In this document: in pieces, positions 1-10,109 of the stretch
How the letters are laid out: each line of letters starts with the position of its first letter
How positions within the stretch are numbered: the first letter of the stretch is position 1
NCBI GenBank assembly: GCA_003339415.1
Contig: PDHQ01000073.1
Location: forward strand, 1-14,327
Source of the DNA: Ophiocordyceps camponoti-saundersi (nom. inval.)
Lineage: Eukaryota > Ascomycota > Sordariomycetes > Hypocreales > Ophiocordycipitaceae
Direction: 5' to 3'
Length of the DNA: 14,327 nt
The notes under the pieces: model-generated
The model's database searches: none
The model's input: the letters and a program-made list of their open reading frames with translations, nothing else
What the model was told of the DNA's origin: nothing
Position numbers and translations under genes: made by a program

Positions 1-88
1 TAGAAGAATATATAATATTTTTTTTTTTAATTATAAAACTCGAAAATAATAAGGAGGCTAAAATAATAGAAAAGAGAAGAAAAAGTAT

Positions 89-114
<26 letters not shown>
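89..114. repeat. (TA)n microsatellite, 13 units
   Basis: This is an uninterrupted TA run. Because RIP turns CpA and TpG into TpA, a run like this may have begun as a (CA)n or (TG)n microsatellite; that origin is an inference. Confidence 0.9.
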
Positions 115-119
<5 letters not shown>

Positions 120-155
120 AAAAAGGAGATAGAGAGAGTAAGAGAGTAAGAGAGA

Positions 156-174
156 GGGGGGGGGTGTTTTTTTT
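156..174. repeat. G9-TG-T8 homopolymer junction
   Basis: Nine G are followed by TG and eight T, preceded by an AG/AAG-rich purine stretch from about 128. It holds one of the few surviving TpG sites, at 165. Similar G-run then T-run junctions occur near 714, 2294, 3622, 9072 and 11072. Confidence 0.85.
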
Positions 175-180
175 ATTCTA

Positions 181-662
181 AAATATTTATATATATTAAT
201 AAGATAGGCATAGTAAGGCGCTATATTAATAGCTATCCTTAAGTTAAAAATAGCTAGTAAAAAAGCTACTAAGATATATAAGCTTTAGCTACTTATTAGG
301 GGAAAGCGTATCTATTTATATAAAAAGCTATTAGAATTTTAAGGCGCGTTTTATATTAGCTAGCTTAGTAAACTATAAAGAAAAAATATTAAAAGGTAAA
401 TTATAGTAAGATAAAAAGGAATATATACTAAAAAGTAGCTATTACGTAAAGGTAGCTAGTAAAAAGTATATAATATATATTTATAATAGCTATTAGAAAT
501 AGATAGCTATTTATAAAATAGGAAGGAATATATATAATTTTAGTAAGGCGTTTAGCGTAAAGTTAGCTTATTTACTTTAATTATATAAGTTTTAGTAAGC
601 GTAGCGCGTTATTAGCTATAATATAAGAGTTAAGTATAATATTAAAAGCGCGGCTAAGCTTA
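181..662 (-). pseudogene. possible RIP-degraded coding relic, unidentified
   Basis: Read on the minus strand from 660 down to 181, one frame stays coherent for about 160 codons, with roughly 18 internal stops. All are TAA or TAG, as expected if Gln and Trp codons were hit by RIP. Uninterrupted pieces are rich in Leu, Ile, Phe and Tyr, with some polar segments. The in-phase plus-strand frame has more stops, about 26 by eye, so minus is favoured, but AT-rich sequence easily mimics hydrophobic protein. I see no domain motif and no start or end. This could be chance. Confidence 0.15.
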
Positions 663-714
663 CCTCCCTAAGTAATAACGTTATCTAACTTCGTTATAGG
701 TATCGTAAGAATAG

Positions 715-716
<2 letters not shown>

Positions 717-778
<62 letters not shown>
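717..778. repeat. 62-base T tract
   Basis: Sixty-two consecutive T follow GGG. One explanation is the poly(A) tail of a retroposon on the minus strand whose body would lie to the right, starting at 779; the other is simple slippage expansion. I see no target-site duplication or recognisable LINE or SINE body next to it. The exact length may be affected by sequencing or assembly. Confidence 0.9.
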
Positions 779-783
<5 letters not shown>

Positions 784-2682
784 ACTACGCGTCTATTTCG
801 GAGATACGTTAATAGTAAGGAAAAGATATAGAGAGCGTAATAAAAAGGTAGAAAAAATATAATAACTAATTTATATATAAAAATAATAAACGAGGATAAG
901 ATAACGGAAAAGGAAGAAAACGTATTATATTTTTATATATATATAAGCGCGGATATAATAATATATATATAGGGGATAAAAGAGATAAAAAAAAGAGGAA
1001 AAAGAAAAGAAGCGTAGAGAAGAAAAGGGAGAGAGAAATATAAGAAATTACCTAAGAGGATAAGACTATATAAGCGTAATAAAGCCTTAAGTATATATAA
1101 TAATAAAAAAGGAATACTAGAAAGAGAGTAAGTATTAGGGAAAATAGATATATTTATATATTATTAATAAAATAAATATTTAAATATAAAGATAGCTTAA
1201 GAAATAAAAAGTAATTTAAGAAAATAAATATAAGGTTAAGCTAAGTAAGGGAGAAATATAATATAAAAATAAGTAGATTAAAGTACCTAATTTATAAAGG
1301 TACTAATAAGAAATAAAATATATAAAATAATTTTTTTTTATTTTTTTAGTTACTAAATTATATATATATATAATAAAAAACTATAAGTTAGAAAAGTTTA
1401 AATTTAATAGTTTATTATAATTAAACTTATTAAGAAGGCTAAGGAATTAGATAAAATAACTTAAAAGTATTAGTATTTAATCTTTTCTTAAAAGGAGGGA
1501 CTTTATTAAAGATAAAGCTTTTAGAACCTTACCGCGTAACGCCTTAAGCTAGGCGTAATAAACTATACGATATAATTAGGAAATTTATTAGGTAAATAGG
1601 GAAATAAAATATAATACTTACTACCTTATATTTTACCTTAGTTAAAAAGTATAATATATATATATAAATACTAAAATAATTAAAGGAATAAAATAAGGTA
1701 AGTTAGCTAGTATAGGATATAATATAAAAGGTATAGGGTATTATATACTAAGCTTACTTATACCTTATAATTACGAAAGTTAAGGTAGAGCCTAGCGCGC
1801 TTTAGCTATAGCGCGGTAATTAAGTATAATATCGCGAGAGTAAATAGCTTATTTTAATAAGTAAGGGCGATAGTTAACCTTACTATAAATATTATAATAA
1901 TATAAATATAAGGTGCTTAAGGTAGCGAGTAAGTTATTATATAATAATACGCGTTTATTTCTAAAAAGTATTAATAGCGGGGAATATTATATAAACGGTA
2001 TATTAAAAATATAGAAATAAAGTATATATATTTACGGAAGGAAAAGGGAGGTAGAAAAAGAGAGAGAGAGAGAGAGAATAAGAAATATAAAATATAAGAA
2101 AATTAGAAAGAATATTAGTTTCCTTATATAACTTATATAAGCGAGAGGCCGAAGAGAGTAATAAAGAAAGTAAGGATATAATAGCGAGAGATAATAAGGA
2201 GATAGGTATAGTAAGTTAAGGAGGAAAAAAAAATAAAAGAGAAAAGGGAGAGAGAAAAGGACTATATATATATTATTTTTATAAAAAAAGGGAGGGGGGG
2301 CGTTTATAAAATATAAGGTAGTATTTTTTTTTATAAAAATAAAAGCGTAAATATAAGGGAATAAGAAAGGTTAAGAAATAGAAAAAATAGTAATAAGAAG
2401 CTAAAAGAATATTTATAAAAAGTAAAGTATTATAATAAGGAAGAATAATATATAAGGAAATAAAGTAAAAATATTAATAAATTAAATTAAGATAAGTATA
2501 GTTTATAAGTAAAAGGGATAAGCTAGTTTAGTAGCGGCTATAAGTATATATAAGGAAAAGAATACTAAATTAAAGTAAAATACTATCGAGAGCTTTTATA
2601 AAGTATAATTAAATAGTTATTAGTACTATTTTAAACTATAGATATTTCTATAAATTAGAGAGATAAAGGTAGCTATAGTAAG
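779..2682. other. purine-rich AT-rich stretch without a gene
   Basis: No open frame or coding relic that I can support lies here. The plus strand is dominated by A and G, with many AAGG, GAGA and ATATA words, and C is scarce. CpA and TpG are wholly absent. It contains an AG microsatellite (2059-2077) and a G7 run (2294-2300) followed by T-rich sequence. It is probably degraded repeat DNA, but I cannot assign a family. Confidence 0.6.
2059..2077. repeat. (AG)n microsatellite
   Basis: Nine and a half AG units sit in a longer purine-rich stretch. AG/CT dinucleotides contain no CpA, so such a tract is expected to survive RIP unchanged. Confidence 0.85.
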
Positions 2683-3306
2683 GTAATTTAATAGCGGTAT
2701 TAGACGCGCTAAAAGAAAAATAAGCGTATAACTTAGCTAGGGGATTTTTAAAAGCTTTAATAAAGTTTAGTTAAAAAGTTTCTAAACCTTTTTCTTTTCC
2801 TAAAAGTATCTAAGGATTAAGATATAAAAGGTAAATAATATAGGATTAGGGTTATTATTAAGTATATAGCTTAAATTAGTTTCCTTCGAAAAAGGAAGAA
2901 ATTAAGTAAGTAATTAGCCCTAACCTTATCTTTATAAGCTATTATAAAAGTTATATATTATAAGTTAAGTTTTAGAGAGGACTTATAGTAAAAACTTTAC
3001 TAAATAAAACTATAACTTTATTTTAAACTCTATACTTTTATATTATAAATTACTAATTTAAATACTTATTCTAAAGTTTTTAGTACTTAATTAAATAGTT
3101 TTTATTTTCTTTTCTCTTTTTTTTTTATTTTTATATAAAAAACCGACTCCTTATTATTTTCCTATATAGAGAATTACTATCCGGCTCTCCCCCCTAAAGT
3201 TAGAAATCCCTCCTTATATTAGTTAAAAACTTTAGTTACCTAAGAAATTACGCCCCTTAAGTATTTACTACGCTTACTTAAGGTATCCTTTTTCCCTTAC
3301 TAAAGT
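2683..3306 (+). repeat. 624-bp dispersed repeat, copy A (near full length)
   Basis: This segment aligns by eye over its whole length with 7584-8209. Shared landmarks in order are an AGCGGY-TA-rich start, a TTTAGTTAAA block, a CCTAAAAG block, a small TTCCTT/AAGGAA hairpin near 2881-2897, AGTTATATATTATAAGTTAAG near 2950, a TTAATTAAATAG block, a pyrimidine-rich stretch, and the end word ACTTAAGGTATCC followed by ACTAAAGT. The 3' end after ACTAAAGT is sharp because copies A, B and C diverge right after it. The 5' end is less certain, within about 50 bp. Differences between copies are mostly transitions, as RIP predicts. It could be a solo LTR, one LTR of a pair with copy B, or a non-autonomous DNA transposon; an imperfect terminal inverted repeat in copy B leans towards the last. 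Confidence 0.7.
3255..3283. other. 9-bp-stem hairpin in copy A
   Basis: CCTTAAGTA and TACTTAAGG form a perfect 9-bp inverted repeat around the 11-base loop TTTACTACGCT. The same 29 bases recur in copy C, and copy B keeps only the right arm. The loop equals bases 2 to 12 of the 19-bp word found many times at 11.5-13.9 kb. Confidence 0.75.
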
Positions 3307-3561
3307 AGTAGATATTATTAGAGGATATAATATAATATAGTCTCCCTTAATAAAAGAAAGAATAAGGTAAGTAATATTTAGCCCTTAAGCTTATATCGAT
3401 AACTATCTTAAAAAGTTATATATCGCGAATTTAGTTTTAGAGAGGACTTCTAGTAAAACTTAAGTTAACGAAATTATAACTTCGCTTTAAAACTTAAACT
3501 ATTATATAATAAATTACTCTTTTAATAAGTAAATTAAGATTTTAAAGCTTTAATTAAATAG
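3307..3561 (+). repeat. 624-bp repeat, copy D (truncated, adjacent to A)
   Basis: From about 3340 the sequence resembles the middle of copy A: a TCCCTTAATAAAAG hairpin-like start, TAGCCCTTAA, AAAAGTTATATAT, TTTTAGAGAGGACTT, and a final TTAATTAAATAG at 3550-3561. It corresponds to roughly copy A 2850-3090 and lacks the pyrimidine-rich 3' third. It lies head to tail directly after copy A, which suggests a nested or tandem event. The 5' limit between 3307 and 3354 is uncertain. Confidence 0.55.
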
Positions 3562-3621
3562 CTAAAAGTAATAAGATAGGGGGTAGAGTAATAAAGCGCG
3601 CGAGAGATAGATATAGCACGC

Positions 3622-3650
3622 GGGGGGGGGGGGGGGAGTTTTTTTTTTTT
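3622..3650. repeat. G15-AG-T12 homopolymer junction
   Basis: Fifteen G are followed by AG and twelve T, just after one of the few surviving GCA sites (3616-3618). GpG/CpC steps are poor RIP targets, so a G run can persist in this AT-rich setting. Confidence 0.88.
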
Positions 3651-3733
3651 AAGAAAGTAGGAAGAAAGATAAAATATAAGTTATAATATAATAATATTAA
3701 AATAAAGTAGTAGGGTATAACTTACCGTATAAA

Positions 3734-3734
<1 letters not shown>

Positions 3735-3768
<34 letters not shown>
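3735..3768. repeat. (TA)17 microsatellite
   Basis: There are seventeen uninterrupted TA units. It may be the RIP product of a former CA/TG microsatellite, which is an inference. Confidence 0.9.
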
Positions 3769-3771
<3 letters not shown>

Positions 3772-4680
3772 TAAGAACTTAGTTAACCGGTAATATTATA
3801 AAGTAAGGAGTTATAGTTAAAATAAAGTTAGATAATAGTAGGAAAGCGTATATTCTAATAATAATAATAAAATAAAAAGCGAGGTAGTTTATCTTAAAAA
3901 AAGACTAAGTATTAGTATAAATAGTTATTAAGGTTATTATAAGTTCGAAAATATACTTAAACGGAGTTAAGAGGAGAATAATATCGCGTCGAGTAAATAA
4001 ATAATAGCTAGCTTAAGAAAGATAAATATTTTATAAACTATATACTTTATTATACTTAAAATATATACCGATATATAAAGTAAATTAGTAATATAAAGGA
4101 CTTCGTTATATATTTAAGATAAGTAGTAGGAAAAGAGAGAAGTATATTATACTTAAAAAAGTCTTTATTACCTTTTCGTATATACGCTTAAAGATATTAG
4201 TTTTTTCTAAAAGTAAGCGTATAAATAAATAAAAAATAAAAAGCAGGTAATAGTTTAAAATAGTAATAAAGTTAGCTATACTTTAAGTAGTATAGTAAAG
4301 ATAAAAGGTTTTTTACCTAATTATAGGGGATAGCTTAAATAGCTTTAGTTATAAAAGATTATATAAATAGTAGCGGGGATATTAAAATATATAATATATT
4401 ATAATTACTATTAGCGTTTAATATATACTATTTATTAAGAGTATAGGTTTCCTATAAGATAATTTTTTTTTTATTTTTTTTTTAAAAAAAAATAAAAAAT
4501 ATTAGCTTATAAAAAGGGAAAATATACTTAATTATTATAAAAATAAAAAGGGCGTAAGTTAATATTAAAAGGATATAAAAGGATATATAAGCTTTCCTTA
4601 CTATTATAGCTATTTTATAGCTTTTATTAATTAATATTATATTATATTACTAAAAAAGATATTATTATAGTATATTAGCC
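3769..4680. other. AT-rich stretch without a recognisable gene
   Basis: I see no repeat shared with the rest of the window and no convincing coding frame. The minus-strand relic to the right may continue into 4500-4680, where its frame remains hydrophobic but contains clustered stops, so I end the relic at about 4681. Confidence 0.5.
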
Positions 4681-5700
4681 TTATTTAGTTTGCTAGCGAG
4701 AAAAGCTTATATAGCGTATACTAAGTTCTTACATTTTAATAACGCGCTTTTAGAGGGCCGCGAGGAGTTAATCGCGGTAACCCTAAATAGTAAACTATCG
4801 TCCTTTACGGCTTATATAAACGCTAGTAAAAGCGGTATTACTAGTAGTTACTTTATTTTAAATATACTAAAATATATACCCGAAAAGTAATAGTATATAA
4901 GGGGCTTATTATAAGGCTATAAGGCGTAGCTAGTAGCTTTAAAAAGACTATCTTTATAATCTATTATTATATAATAGTAAAGTAAAGTAATATCCGGGGT
5001 CTTATTATTAGCTAACTTATACTATATATTTTTATCTAACTTAAACGCTAAAAGGTTAAGCTTATCTAAAAAGATAGTATATATTTTATTATTATCTATA
5101 TCGACGCCGTTTAGTAGGTAAAGACGCTAGCTAGGGCGGGGAGGTAAGTAAGGTAGCGGTATTATTTTTAAAGTATATAAGTCTTTAATAGATAATAGGG
5201 CGGTATTAGGAATATTACTAAGATACTTTACTAAACTTAAAAACGTAAAATATACCTTAAAGCTATTAGATTCTTATATATTACGTTTAATAAAAAATTA
5301 AACTATATAGCTATATTTTATATTATTAACTAATCTAAGTAGCTACGAGTATCGAAATTCTAGCGATATAAATAATAATACGTTATAAGGAAATAGAGGC
5401 TTTTTATTATAAGTATATAGTATCTATTAGTTTTATCTTATAATATTATTTATAGATAGCTAAGCTATATTATATATAAGCTATTAATTATAATAAAAAG
5501 TATTTAGCTTAGCGTTAACTATAACGTAAGTATTTAGGGTAATAATATAAGTAAAACTTTTATTAGCTACGATATCGGTAAGGTTTATCTTAAAAGCGGT
5601 ATTAAAAACTTATAAATAATAATTATATAAAAGTAAAATATTAAAACTATACTAGTTTAAAAAAGTAAAGCTTTATTACTTAGCTTAAGGTAATATATAA
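4681..5700 (-). pseudogene. RIP-degraded coding relic, about 340 codons, family unknown
   Basis: One minus-strand frame, read from about 5700 down to 4681, gives roughly 340 codons with about 20 internal stops, all TAA or TAG and so compatible with former Gln or Trp codons. Long uninterrupted pieces have natural composition, for example KSFTYIITLNTYVIVNAKL (about 5510-5570) and RPSKSALLKCKNLVYAI (about 4700-4755), plus Asp/Lys-rich and Pro-rich segments around 5040-5160. The in-phase plus-strand frame contains the longest open stretch here, 66 codons at 4690-4890 with a TTG start, but has more stops overall (about 28), so I treat that as the antisense shadow. The relic lies between the two full copies of the 624-bp repeat, so it could be cargo or the coding part of a mobile element. 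I recognise no catalytic motif and do not assign a function. Confidence 0.35.
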
Positions 5701-6239
5701 AATATAAGACGCGTTAGGTAGGGAATAAGATAATGCTAATATATTATATTACCGGTATTAGTTAGGTTTATAAGTTAAGGAAGCGAGGGGCGTAAAAAGG
5801 TACCGGTTTTATAAGGTAAGATTATAATAGGGAGAATATTACCTTATATAATAGTAAGTAAAGGGGATTAATAGTAAGGATAAATTTAAAAATAAGGAAA
5901 AGCTTATTATAGTTCGTATAATTAAGATTAATATATATAAAGTTTATAAGTTAGTTATTATATAATTTTTTTTTCCCTTATATTACTTATTATATATATA
6001 AAAGCGTATCCCGCTACTAGCTAGAATACTTATAATAAATAGAAAGGTTTTCGCTATTTATATCTATATAAATATTACTTTTATAAGATAAAGCGATATC
6101 TAGCGATTTAGATAAGTTAGTTTTAGCAATATTAAAATTAGTAAGCTACGTATATAAAAGATATATAATAGATAAGGTTTCTAATAATAGAAGTATATAT
6201 ATTATCTATATAATATAAAAAGCGCGTACGCGATAAGAT
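5701..6239. other. AT-rich stretch between coding relics
   Basis: Short open pieces occur on the plus strand around 5700-5960, but none is long enough to call. There are two surviving sites, a TGC at 5734 and a GCA at 6126-6128. No repeat shared with other parts of the window is evident. Confidence 0.4.
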
Positions 6240-6601
6240 ATCTAGGAGGGGTATACTTCTAATACTTAGAGTATTTAATAGTAAGTTTATAAGCGGCTAC
6301 GCGCGAGGTTACTAATAAAGCGGTTTTCCCTTTATAATATTATAGTAAGGAACTATTCGGCAACCCGGACGCGACGAATATAAAAAGACTCGCTATATTT
6401 AGTAAGCTACTAAAAGAGGCGGAAAGAATATAAAGGAAAGCTTTAGCTTAAGTAAAAATTATATAGTTAGAAGTTAGTTTAGTAAATAAGGGGCTAGTAA
6501 GGCAGATATTACTAATAACGTATAGTAAGTATTAATTCTACTTAGGGTTAGTATACGGAAGATTAATATCGCGTATTAAAAGATATAATTATATAACGTA
6601 A
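6240..6601 (+). pseudogene. RIP-degraded coding relic with charged helical composition
   Basis: In the frame beginning at 6302 (codons CGC GAG GTT) about 100 codons contain only five internal stops, each TAA or TAG, before a TAA at 6599. Readable pieces such as KELFGNPDATNIKRLAIF and LVNKGLVRQILLITYSKY contain normal amounts of charged residues, which random AT-rich DNA rarely gives. The frame can be followed upstream to about 6240 with more stops. The stretch keeps several GC-rich codons and two surviving GCA sites (6360, 6502). It may belong with the ORF at 6769-6957, which is on the same strand but in another frame. No family is recognised. Confidence 0.3.
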
Positions 6602-6768
6602 GTTTTATAATATAATTTATACCTTTTATATATATATATTTTTTACTAATAATAAATAGCTGCTTATATTATACTAAGTTTTACTTTATATACGGTAAAG
6701 TATTTTTAGATAGTTAGTAATAATATAAGTATAAGTATTTTTCGAATATTAAGATATAGTAGCTATAA

Positions 6769-6957
6769 GTGCTAGCGAAATATAGCGTTATAAGGGATAT
6801 ACGGAGGCGACTAGCGGTAATGCTAAATATAGCGAAAGGGGGAGAGGGAGAAGATAATAAGGCGCGGAGTATAAGGGCGGTAGCGGCGGTAGCGGCGAAA
6901 AGGTTAAGTAAGGAAGGGGAGAGGGATATAGCGAGGAGGAGAAGGGGGACTTTATAA
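6769..6957 (+). pseudogene. GC-richer charged ORF, probable C-terminal relic
   Basis: This 62-codon open frame starts with GTG, not a credible eukaryotic start, and is preceded in frame by TAA and TAG, so it is better seen as an open remnant of a longer frame. It contains one of the very few ATG codons in the window (6820). The product is highly charged, ending in KRLSKEGERDIARRRRGTL. A central RAVAAVAAKR could come from an alanine run, because RIP changes GCA (Ala) to GTA (Val); this is an inference. Basic Glu/Arg-rich tails are common at the C-terminus of fungal transposases and of many nuclear proteins, so this does not identify it. The antisense frame at 6788-6970 is its shadow. Confidence 0.25.
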
Positions 6958-7583
6958 TAATATAAGGCACCGTAACTATAGTAAGGCGAAATAGGTTATT
7001 AGAAGGAAGTAATAAGTAGCGGGCGTATAGAATAGGATAGAATAACTAATATAGATAGCTAGCTAGAAAATATTAGGAGTTTAATATCGTAGATAATAGC
7101 TAATAAGAGAAGTAATAAAATACTTATAAGTTCCTAGAGGAAAAGCTAATTAATTATAAGTTTATATTACTAATATCTAAAAGGGATAAATACTAGCTTA
7201 CGAATATAATAATTAGGCAAAGGTACGCTTTATTAAGATAGTATAAATAAAGGGTAAGGTAAAGTATATCTTTTATAAAAAATTACTTAAAACGTTTAGC
7301 TTTAAGTATAAGGGATATAACTTAATAATATATACGATATATAAGAAGGTTATACGTTTAGCGATATAAAAGTAAGTAGCGGTAAGAAATTAAGATAATA
7401 ATAATAATTTTACTAATTCGAAAAAGAGGCCTAAGTTTTAGTAATTATTTTTTTTTTAACTTAAGAGATAAAAAGATATATTTTAAGAAATATATATAAG
7501 AATATATATTATTTACGGTTAATATTTTAAAAGATAGAAAAATAAAGGATAAAAGGGATAAGTTTAGAAAAGGAAACTATAAA
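6958..7583. other. AT-rich stretch without a gene
   Basis: I see no supportable coding frame and no repeat shared with the rest of the window. There are surviving GCA sites at 6967 and 7217. It ends where the second full copy of the 624-bp repeat begins. Confidence 0.5.
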
Positions 7584-8209
7584 GGGACTTTAGCGGCGGT
7601 AATAGATAAGCTAAAAGAAAATAAATAAGAAGCTAGTATAAAAAGTAAATAGGAGCTTATTTAGAGTTTAGTTAAATAGTCCCCGAATACTTTTCCTCTC
7701 CTAAAAGCTTTCGAGTATTAAAATAATAAATAGCTTTTAAGATAAGGGAGCGGTTATAACTTAGTATATAGTATAATTTAGTTTCCTTATAAAGAGGAAG
7801 GAATTAAGCTAAAATTAGCCCTTAACTTTATCTTCTTAGCTATTTAAAAGTTATATATTATAAGTTAAGTTTTAAAGGGGACTTATAGTAAAAATAATAT
7901 TAAAGGAAATTATAGTTTTATCTTATACCTTATAATTTTATACGATAAATTAAGGATTTAAAGATCCGTTTTAAAGCTTTTAATATTTAATTAAATAGTT
8001 TTTTACCTTTCTTTTCTTTTTCCTTTTATTTTTATATAAAAAATTAACCTTAAGTAACTTTACTTATAAAGAATTATTATCTAGCTATATACTTAAAATA
8101 AAGCCCCCTTACCCCTTTATAATAGCTAGTAACTATAGTAACTTAGGAAGATATATCTTATATATATTTACTATACTTACTTAAGGTATCCTTCTCTCCC
8201 TGCTAAAGT
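7584..8209 (+). repeat. 624-bp dispersed repeat, copy B (near full length)
   Basis: This copy aligns with 2683-3306 in the same orientation and has nearly the same length (626 versus 624). It begins GGGACTTTAGCGGCGG and ends GCTAAAGT at 8202-8209. The reverse complement of its end, ACTTTAGCAGGGAG, matches the start ACTTTAGCGGCGG at 11 of 13 positions, and one of the two mismatches is a transition, so it is a candidate imperfect terminal inverted repeat. I see no clear target-site duplication. Copy A to copy B spans 5.5 kb, so an LTR-retrotransposon pair is an alternative, but no primer-binding site, polypurine tract or reverse-transcriptase motif was recognised between them. Confidence 0.7.
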
Positions 8210-10109
8210 AAGTAATATATTTAAGCTTAAGGGAAAGCGAAATACTTAAGTTATATTATAAAGTAAAATATAAGCTAAGCTTTTATAAATATAAGGGATT
8301 TAAAGTAAGTATTAAGAGAGGCCTTTTCGTAAATTCTAAAATAGTTTTATATCTAATATAGTTATAATACTAATATAAGTGCTAAACTTTATAAATATAT
8401 CTTAAACCTCCTTAGTCTCTAAGTTATAATAAATAGGGCTAATATTAAAGCTAGCTATAAATTCTTATTAGCGGGGAGTAGATTAAAAGGAGTTAATATT
8501 ATTAAAAAGATTTATTATAATTTAGAGAGTAAAAGGCGGAAAATAGTTTAGAAAGTAAGGGAGGCGATTATAATAAGCAGCTTAGATAGTATTTTAAGTA
8601 TCTTAAAACTCTATTTTATTATATCTAGTTAGTTTTAACTATAAATTTTCTTTTTTTTTAAAATAAGGTTAATATTTTATATAATTTATATAATAAGTAA
8701 GTATTATAACTTAAAAACTAGTTATTATAATAGCTTTCTCTATAATAGTAAGCTAGATAAAGGTATATTATATAGTAAAGTAAAATATATTAAAGGTTAA
8801 GTTAATAAACTTATTAGCTTATTATAAAAAATAAGTAAGGTAAGCTTAGTTATTATAAATCTTTATAAAATATATCTCCTATTATTTTTTAAGTTAATAA
8901 AGGAGAGAGATAATAGTTATAAAAAGTTTAGGAATAGATTACTAAAAAAATATAGTAAAAGTAAGGATAGCGGTAGCGTATATTAATATATACTAAGTAA
9001 AAAAGTAAAGTAGAGTATTAGCTTAAGCTTAGATAGAGATATATAAAAAAGTAAAAAGTAGTAAGGAAGGAGGGGGTTTTATATCTAAAGAAACGGGGAG
9101 GTAAATATATTATATCTTACTTAAATATATAAATAGAAAGACGGTAAAGTAGATTAGAGGCGTAGTAATAAAAACGGTAAAGAAATACTAACGAAAAGAA
9201 AAGAGAAGAAGGGCGTTTATTTCCGTTTTTTTAAAAGAGGTAAGGTTATTATATAGCTATAAATCGCTAAGGGAATTAAGAAAATAATAATATTAGTATT
9301 AATTATAAATATTTAAAGCGTTTATATATTATAATAAAATACGATAAGATTCGATAAAATATAATAAAATAAGAAAAGCTAAAAACTTAAGAAGGGAGAA
9401 AAAGCGTAATAAAGCTTATATATAATAAAGTTAGGTAATAAATAATAAAATAGTTTATTATAAATTTATAATAGCTACGCTTAATAATATAAGGTAGCTA
9501 GTTAAGAAGTATAACGCCTTATAATAAAAGTATAAATAAAAGGAGAAATTATATAACCCTAGCCCCTATTTTTAATCCTTTTTAAATAAATAATTATATT
9601 TAGGTAAAATTAAGTATAGCGATTTTACTTTTTTAAAGCACTTATTTTCCCTTACTATACCGCTATTAGATAGTAAAGAGGAGAAAGAGGGTAAATATAT
9701 AAATTAAAGAGAGGGATATAAAAGGGGTAAACTACTATAGTTTAATAATTAAACTTAAAAGCAAGTAGTTAGCTAAAGAGAATATTAAGGGGTAATATAA
9801 GATAAGGACTAAAAGTATTAACTAGCTTTTAAGGATAAGTTAATATATTATAGCTATAAGATTACGGGAGGCTTTATATATAGGTAATTAGCCCTCGCTA
9901 TCGTTAATAAAGTCCTACTAGCCCTCTTTATAAGGCTATTCTTTTATAAATTATATAGGGGCGAATAAGGTAAAATAAGGCTATCTTCTTATCCGAGGCC
10001 TTAATCGCCTCGCTTTTAAACTTATAAGTATTATTAAAAGCTATTATAGCTATAAGAATTCCTTATAAAAAGATATTAAGCTATCTTTTTTATTAATAAA
10101 GAAGCTAAA
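8210..10109. other. 1.9-kb AT-rich stretch without a gene
   Basis: No coding relic or repeat that I can support is present. The plus strand is purine-rich to about 9540 and then mixed. Surviving sites are TGC at 8380 and GCA at 8577, 9638 and 9761. A G5T4 junction lies near 9072, and a short CGAGGCC...CGCCTCG inverted repeat near 9994-10015. Confidence 0.5.

Noticed and set aside
89..114. TATA-box promoter
   Set aside because: TA runs are abundant through the whole window as a RIP product, and there is no gene downstream.
4690..4890. 66-codon plus-strand ORF with TTG start
   Set aside because: It is the longest open stretch, but its start is not a normal eukaryotic start, the frame collapses into many stops right after it, and the in-phase minus-strand frame is better over 1 kb. 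It is treated as an antisense shadow.
6788..6970. 60-codon minus-strand ORF rich in Pro, Leu and Tyr
   Set aside because: It is the complement of the charged plus-strand ORF at 6769-6957; its low-complexity Pro/Leu/Tyr composition is what the antisense of Arg/Gly/Ala-rich codons gives.
2683..8209. Intact LTR retrotransposon bounded by repeat copies A and B
   Set aside because: The spacing is right (5.5 kb), but I found no primer-binding site, polypurine tract, target-site duplication or reverse-transcriptase or integrase motif, and a third copy ends at the same base without a partner.
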